64,000 nt of DNA from Acidovorax sp. NO-1 (GTDB lineage: Bacteria; Pseudomonadota; Gammaproteobacteria; Burkholderiales; Burkholderiaceae_C). This document shows positions 59,917 to 64,000 of this stretch, one piece after another. The notes beneath the pieces were generated by a model that saw nothing but the letters and a program-made list of their open reading frames with translations, made no database searches and was not told the DNA's origin. Made by a program: the position numbers and the translations under genes. The stretch is from NCBI RefSeq assembly GCF_000238595.1, contig NZ_AGTS01000100.1:62001-126000 (forward strand). The letters are read 5' to 3'. Within the stretch, counting starts at the first letter, position 1, and each line of letters starts with the position of its first letter.

Positions 59917-61662
59917 ATGCCTCTGATCCTGCAGCGCCTGCTGCTCCCCCGCCTTGCCCCGGGCACCCAGCCCTCCCCCGCCTCCACCGCTAAGCGCCAC
60001 ATCCACCCCCTGTGGGTGGTGGTGTTCATCAGCGCCTGGCTGGCCACGGCCTGCAACGTGCCGCTGTGGCGTGAAGTGGCACAACTGCCCGGCCAGGGCA
60101 GCCTGCGCGGGTGGGGCTTTGCCATCGCGTTCGCGTTCATCGTGGCGGCAGGCAACGCCGCACTGCTGAGCCTGCTGGCCTGGCGCTGGACGCTCAAGCC
60201 CGCCGCCGCCTTGCTGGTGGTGATGGCCGCGTTTGGTGCGTATTTCATGCTGGCCTACGGCGTGGCCATTGATGCCAGCATGCTGACGAACGTGCTGCAG
60301 ACCGATGTGAAGGAAGCGGGCGACCTGCTCAACTGGCGCATGCTGGCCACCGTGCTCGCGCTGGCCGTGCCGCCGCTGTGGTGGCTGCTGCGCCGCCCCG
60401 TTTTGCGGCTGAGCCTGCTGCGCCACGCGGCGCACAACGGGCTGCTGCTGGCAGGCGCCATCGCCGTCATCGTGGTGTGCCTGCTGCTGGTGTTCCAGGA
60501 CTTTGCCTCCACCATGCGCAACCACACCAAGCTGCGCTACCTGATCAACCCACTCAACAGCGTGTACGCCTTGGGCAACATCGCCACCAAGCCCCTGCGC
60601 ATGGACACCAGCAAGCTGCTGCCCGTCGGCCGCGATGCGCAACTGGGCGCCAGCTACGCAGGCCAGGCCAGGCCCCCGCTGCTGGTGCTGGTGCTGGGCG
60701 AAACCGGCCGCAGCGACAACTTCGGCATCAACGGCTATGAGCGCAACACCACACCGCTGCTCGCTGCCCGCACCGACCTGGTCAGCGCCCGCAATGCGTG
60801 GTCGTGCGGCACCAGCACCGCCGCATCGGTGCCCTGCATGTTCTCGCACCTGGGCCGCACGGGCTACGACGCACGCGCCGCGAACTTCGAAAGCCTGATC
60901 GACGTGCTGCACCACGCAGGCCTGGCCGTGCTATGGGTGGACAACCAGTCCGGCTGCAAAGGCGTGTGCGACCGCGTTGGCGAGACCCTCACCAGCGCGC
61001 AAAAAAGCCCGGCGCCAGACCCAGCCCTGTGCACCGGCAGCGAGTGCCTGGACCGCGTGATGCTGCAAGACCTGGACACCCGCATCGCCGCCCTGCCCGC
61101 CGAGCAGCGCCAGCGCGGCACCGTGGTGGTGCTGCACCAGATGGGTAGCCACGGCCCCGCGTACTACAAGCGCTCGGCGCCGGACAACAAGAAGTTTGGC
61201 CCCGAGTGCACGTCCACATCGCTGCAGGAATGCGACCGCCAGCAGGTCGTCAACGCCTACGACAACAGCATCGTCGAGACCGACCATTTTCTCGATTCAG
61301 TGCTCAAATGGCTCGCAACGCAAGACAGAAAAGCGCATACAGCTATGGTTTACGTAGCAGATCATGGCGAATCCCTGGGCGAGAACAACCTCTACCTGCA
61401 TGGCCTGCCGTATTCCGTGGCACCTGACGTGCAAAAGCATGTGCCCTGGATCACCTGGCTTTCCCCCGCCATGCAGGCGCGCACGCAGCTGGCCACCAGC
61501 TGCCTGCAGCGCGACCTGGCCGAGCGGCGCATCACGCACGACAACTACTTTCACTCGGTGCTGGGCTTGCTGGATGTAAAGACCGGCGCCTACAACCCCG
61601 ACCTGGACATGTACGCGGCGTGCAGGCACGCGTCAGCGGCCAAGCCAAAAGCTGCGGGCTGA
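59917..61662 (+). CDS. eptA: Phosphoethanolamine transferase for lipid A (EptA-like)
   Basis: A 581-residue inner-membrane enzyme with five N-terminal helices (residues about 30-195) and a periplasmic sulfatase-like domain. The catalytic region is VLVLGETGRSDNFGINGYER with metal Glu, the nucleophile Thr in WSCGTSTAASVPCMFS, HQMGSHGPAYYKRSAP, and YVADHGESLGENNLYLHGLP. This is the EptA/MCR-1 layout that modifies lipid A with phosphoethanolamine and can raise polymyxin resistance. The true acceptor is not certain. The start is ATG at 59917; an upstream GTG at 59908 is possible. Confidence 0.9.
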   Translation: MPLILQRLLLPRLAPGTQPSPASTAKRHIHPLWVVVFISAWLATACNVPLWREVAQLPGQGSLRGWGFAIAFAFIVAAGNAALLSLLAWRWTLKPAAALLVVMAAFGAYFMLAYGVAIDASMLTNVLQTDVKEAGDLLNWRMLATVLALAVPPLWWLLRRPVLRLSLLRHAAHNGLLLAGAIAVIVVCLLLVFQDFASTMRNHTKLRYLINPLNSVYALGNIATKPLRMDTSKLLPVGRDAQLGASYAGQARPPLLVLVLGETGRSDNFGINGYERNTTPLLAARTDLVSARNAWSCGTSTAASVPCMFSHLGRTGYDARAANFESLIDVLHHAGLAVLWVDNQSGCKGVCDRVGETLTSAQKSPAPDPALCTGSECLDRVMLQDLDTRIAALPAEQRQRGTVVVLHQMGSHGPAYYKRSAPDNKKFGPECTSTSLQECDRQQVVNAYDNSIVETDHFLDSVLKWLATQDRKAHTAMVYVADHGESLGENNLYLHGLPYSVAPDVQKHVPWITWLSPAMQARTQLATSCLQRDLAERRITHDNYFHSVLGLLDVKTGAYNPDLDMYAACRHASAAKPKAAG

Positions 61663-61774
61663 CGCGGGTCGCATGGGGGGTTTGCCGCGCACGCGCAGTC
61701 ACATACCGGCACAGGCGCGAGCGGCGCGTTGCGCCATACTCAGGCACCCTCCCACCTGCCTGATCCGCAAAGCC

Positions 61775-62074
61775 ATGCCGCACACCATCCAGCACCACGA
61801 CGACGGCGCGCAAGGCGCCTTCTACCTTGAAGAAAATGGACAGCGCCTCGCCGAGATGACCTACAGCCGCACCAACGCGACGACGGTCATCGTGGACCAC
61901 ACCGAAGTGGACCCGTCGCTCGGCGGCCAGGGCGTGGGCCGCGAACTGCTGGGCGCGCTGGTGCAATGGGCGCGCGCAACGCACACCAAGGTGGTCCCGC
62001 AATGCCCCTATGTGAAAGCACAGCTGGACAAGGTGGCGGCTTACCGCGACGTGCTGGCTCTCAGTGCACGCTGA
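61775..62074 (+). CDS. Small GNAT-type N-acetyltransferase (YjdJ-like)
   Basis: A 99-residue single-domain acetyltransferase of the short YjdJ/COG2388 group. It shows FYLEENGQRLAEMTYSRTNA, VIVDHTEVDPSLGGQGVGRE (acetyl-CoA pyrophosphate loop GGQGVG) and VPQCPYVKAQLDK, with the Cys/Tyr characteristic of the group. The substrate is unknown. It ends by overlapping the convergent DUF2249 gene by 14 bases. Confidence 0.88.
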   Translation: MPHTIQHHDDGAQGAFYLEENGQRLAEMTYSRTNATTVIVDHTEVDPSLGGQGVGRELLGALVQWARATHTKVVPQCPYVKAQLDKVAAYRDVLALSAR

Positions 62075-62318
62075 AGTCGATCACGATCGCGCCGGGCTCA
62101 CGCTGCTGGTACTCCACACCAATACGTCCTCCGTAGCGCTGCGCAATCTGTGCCAGCAGCGGCAAAGGGTCGTGGTCATTGGCAAAGCGCATGGTTTCAC
62201 CCGGCTGCAGGCTGTCCAGCGCGCCAAAGATGGCAGCGTGCCGAAACCGCTTTGCCACGCCACGCGCGTCGAATGGGTAGATGGTGGCGGCAGACAGGCC
62301 GGGATGGGGTTGCGTGAT
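62061..62318 (-). CDS. DUF2249 protein, start probably ATC
   Basis: A small DUF2249 protein, with family features DARGVAKRFRHAAIFGALDS, LQPGETMRFANDHDPLPLLA and GVEYQQREPGAIVIDF. This family often lies beside NsrR, hemerythrin-like or denitrification genes. The canonical start would be at 62318, five bases after a perfect AAGGAG, giving ITQPHPGLSAATIYPFDARG, but the codon is ATC. The nearest ordinary start, GTG at 62258, lacks a ribosome site and deletes the conserved DARG. I list the longer form, 85 residues; the start codon may be truly ATC, a mutation, or a base error. It is downstream of nsrR. Confidence 0.7.
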   Translation of the reverse strand: MTQPHPGLSAATIYPFDARGVAKRFRHAAIFGALDSLQPGETMRFANDHDPLPLLAQIAQRYGGRIGVEYQQREPGAIVIDFSVH

Positions 62319-62360
62319 GCAAGCTCCTTGGTTGAAGTTTGAAAAACCTGGCGCTGAGCG

Positions 62361-62930
62361 TCAGGCACAGGGGATCGGCCCGGCCGCGCGAACGGCGGGC
62401 CCTGGTGCCTCGTCACCACAAGGCACCTGCGCTTTGCGCTTTGCCACGCTGGCGGGCTTGCGAAGACTTTGCGGAAACATCACCGGAGCCTCCCCGGGGT
62501 GCATGGCGGGCCCGGTGGCCACAAGGTCGATGGGCTCTGTGATATCGGCCAGGGTCATTGCATCGAGCTCGGCAAAGTAGGCCTGGAGCGCGGCGCCGAA
62601 GAGCCCCTTGAGGCGGCACGTCAACGACAACGTGCACTGGTTGGAGTCGGGGTCAAAACACTCGACCAACCGGAAATCGGTTTCACAGGCGCGCACCACA
62701 TCCCCGATGCGCAGCTCGGCCGGGGTCTTCAGCAACCGCAGACCACCGCCCCGCCCGCGCGTGGTGGCCAGCACACCCTGCCGGGCCAGATCGTTGACGA
62801 TTTTCATCAAATGGTTTCTGGACACCGCGTGGTGCACGGCCAGCTCGCTGATGGTCACCAGCTGCTGCGGGCGCGCCGCGCAGTACATCAGAACGCGCAG
62901 TGTGTAGTCGGTGTACTCAGCAAGTCGCAT
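62361..62930 (-). CDS. nsrR: NsrR-type nitric-oxide-sensing Rrf2 repressor
   Basis: A 189-residue Rrf2-family regulator. The winged helix (MRLAEYTDYTLRVLMYCAAR, then SRNHLMKIVNDLARQG and TTRGRGGGLRLLKTP) is followed by the iron-sulfur cysteines Cys91, Cys99 and Cys105 in LVECFDPDSNQCTLSLTCRL, the NsrR pattern. NsrR loses its cluster on binding NO and derepresses defence genes. A C-terminal extension of about 40 residues is longer than usual. It is divergent from nnrS, with candidate operators between, and the DUF2249 gene follows 42 bases downstream. Confidence 0.9.
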   Translation of the reverse strand: MRLAEYTDYTLRVLMYCAARPQQLVTISELAVHHAVSRNHLMKIVNDLARQGVLATTRGRGGGLRLLKTPAELRIGDVVRACETDFRLVECFDPDSNQCTLSLTCRLKGLFGAALQAYFAELDAMTLADITEPIDLVATGPAMHPGEAPVMFPQSLRKPASVAKRKAQVPCGDEAPGPAVRAAGPIPCA

Positions 62931-62941
62931 GGATGCCCCTA

Positions 62942-62983
62942 AAGATGCATGAACTATATTCTTTTAAAGATGCTTTGGATATA
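62942..62983. promoter_or_regulatory. Candidate NsrR operators between nsrR and nnrS
   Basis: Two AAGATGCAT-like half-sites appear: AAGATGCAT at 62942-62950, paired imperfectly with ATATTCTTT, and AAGATGCTT at 62967-62975, followed by ATATAAGAT. The known NsrR site is an AAGATGCAT dyad. Their position between nsrR and nnrS fits autoregulation and control of nnrS. Confidence 0.6.
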
Positions 62984-63050
62984 AGATTCATATCACGTGC
63001 CTATTAAAAGGTTTTTGCAAGGTCCCTCCAACCTGCATTGCCCAACCATC

Positions 63051-64000
63051 ATGTCCAGCCTGCCCTTGCACACCTCGCCCGCCGAGCCCACCGCAGCGCC
63101 ACAGCTTTCGGGCTGGCCGCTGCTGAGACTGGGCTTCAGGCCCTTCTACGTGGGGGCAGCGGCTTTCGCGCTGCTCTCGATTCCGCTGTGGGTGGCCGTG
63201 TACCTGGGCCAATGGAATCTGGCCATGGCGCTGCCACCGCTGCTGTGGCACGCGCACGAAATGCTGTTCGGCTTTGCGGTCGCGGTGATCCTGGGTTTTC
63301 TGCTCACTGCGGTCAAAGCCTGGACAGGGCTGGCCACGCCGCGCGGCGCTGCTTTGGGCGCTCTTGCACTGCTGTGGCTCGCGGCGCGGGTAGCGGCCGT
63401 GACGGGGCCCTACACGTTGTATGCCGCGCTGGACCTGGCGTTGCTGCCCCTGGTGGCGGCGATGCTCACGCGCCTGCTTCTGCGCGCGCGCAACCGGCGC
63501 AACCTGCCGCTCGCCGCGATGCTGATGCTGCTCGCCTTGGCCAACGGTGTTTTTCACCTCGGTCTGATTGGCGTTCTGGATGTCTCCCCGCTGGCCCCTC
63601 TGTATGCGGCCCTCGCCCTGATCGTGATGATCGAATGCGTGATTGCAGGCCGGGTGATCCCGGCGTTCACCATGAGCGCAACCCCGGGTCTGAAGCTCAA
63701 GGTGCGCGCGCCCGTGGAACGGGCCGCGCTGGCGCTGACCGCGCTGGCCTTGCTGCTGTGGGTGTTTGCTCCGGCAGAGGCAGGCTGGAACATGTTGGGT
63801 GGTTTTACATTGGTGCTTGCAGCACTGGCCCAGGTCGGGCGGCTGCTGCAATGGCAGCCTGCCATCACACGCCATCGCCCGATCCTGTGGATCCTGCACC
63901 TCTCGTATGCATGGATTCCCGTGGGTCTTGCCTTGCTCGCGGCGGCCCGTTTCGGCGTGCTGAGCATGTCGGCGGGCGTGCATGCGCTGGCCATCGGCGC
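63051..64000 (+). CDS. nnrS: NnrS-family membrane protein (3' end outside window)
   Basis: The first 316 residues of an NnrS-type protein; the frame is open to the right edge. It begins GWPLLRLGFRPFYVGAAAFA, then PPLLWHAHEMLFGFAVAVIL and GFLLTAVKAWTGLATPRGAA, and later IVMIECVIAGRVIPAFTMSA, all NnrS hallmarks, with multiple membrane helices and conserved His that may bind heme. The family protects against nitrosative stress. The ATG at 63051 fits the family but has no strong ribosome site. It is divergent from nsrR. Confidence 0.9.
   Translation, partial: MSSLPLHTSPAEPTAAPQLSGWPLLRLGFRPFYVGAAAFALLSIPLWVAVYLGQWNLAMALPPLLWHAHEMLFGFAVAVILGFLLTAVKAWTGLATPRGAALGALALLWLAARVAAVTGPYTLYAALDLALLPLVAAMLTRLLLRARNRRNLPLAAMLMLLALANGVFHLGLIGVLDVSPLAPLYAALALIVMIECVIAGRVIPAFTMSATPGLKLKVRAPVERAALALTALALLLWVFAPAEAGWNMLGGFTLVLAALAQVGRLLQWQPAITRHRPILWILHLSYAWIPVGLALLAAARFGVLSMSAGVHALAIG

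Noticed and set aside
61300-61360. A further copy of the palindromic repeat inside eptA
   Set aside because: AAAAGCGC, AGCTATG and GTAGCA resemble fragments of the repeat, but the codons encode conserved sulfatase-domain sequence (AMVYVADHGES) and the inverted arms are missing.

Overview
High-GC chromosomal DNA of a betaproteobacterium, most likely a member of the Comamonadaceae (Acidovorax or a close relative). The evidence is the gene order (pyrG-kdsA-DUF1330-eno-ftsB; mdh-gntR-sdhCDAB-sdhE-gltA; dapA-bamC), an orphan Bug-type tricarboxylate receptor, TAGAAT-type -10 boxes lying almost on start codons, and seven copies of a short palindromic repeat with a core close to AGCGCTTATCCATCAAGCGC. 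The window is densely coding. I saw no rRNA, tRNA, CRISPR array, insertion sequence or prophage, and the content is mainly core chromosome rather than accessory island. One gene is cut at each edge: an aminotransferase on the left and nnrS on the right.

Layout. 0-9 kb: aminotransferase end, a hydrolase divergent from a LysR regulator, a VF530 protein, an ATP-grasp/alpha-E pair whose junction carries a partial duplication, comEC and a RidA protein. 9-16.3 kb: a chemotaxis receptor, then parE, a lytic transglycosylase and parC on the minus strand. 16.4-24.3 kb: MFS transporter, small membrane protein, methyltransferase, dapA, bamC, a metallo-hydrolase, a lipoprotein, and roxA divergent from an FKBP isomerase. 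24.3-32.4 kb: glycine-zipper lipoprotein, coaBC-unknown-dut, then pyrG-kdsA-DUF1330-eno-ftsB and a degenerate P-loop protein. 32.4-45.4 kb: hslO, gamma carbonic anhydrase, DUF455 protein, two tandem EAL-HDOD paralogues, xerD, a solute receptor, an AEC transporter with a GDSL esterase, queG head-to-head with tsaE-amiC, a cupin and a small lipoprotein. 45.5-57.3 kb: a tricarboxylic acid cycle block (acnB, secreted protein, CoA ester lyase, mdh, GntR regulator, sdhCDAB-sdhE, gltA). 57.4-64 kb: formaldehyde detoxification (frmR-frmA-fghA), a lipid A phosphoethanolamine transferase, a small acetyltransferase, and a nitric-oxide module (DUF2249-nsrR divergent from nnrS).

How genes work together. 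The TCA block supplies aconitase, malate dehydrogenase, succinate dehydrogenase with its flavinylation factor, and citrate synthase around one GntR regulator with a palindrome upstream. FrmR, FrmA and FghA form the glutathione-dependent formaldehyde pathway with its own sensor. NsrR, NnrS and DUF2249 form a nitrosative-stress unit with candidate NsrR sites between the divergent genes.

No clear undescribed system stands out. The best anomalies are: a partial duplication with an inverted repeat that creates a 52-codon leader ORF between the ATP-grasp and alpha-E genes; the family repeat apparently read in frame inside comEC and a P-loop-like gene; a hormone-sensitive-lipase-type hydrolase with Glu at the nucleophile position; tandem EAL-HDOD proteins with eroded EAL sites; and a DUF2249 gene whose best ribosome site precedes an ATC codon.
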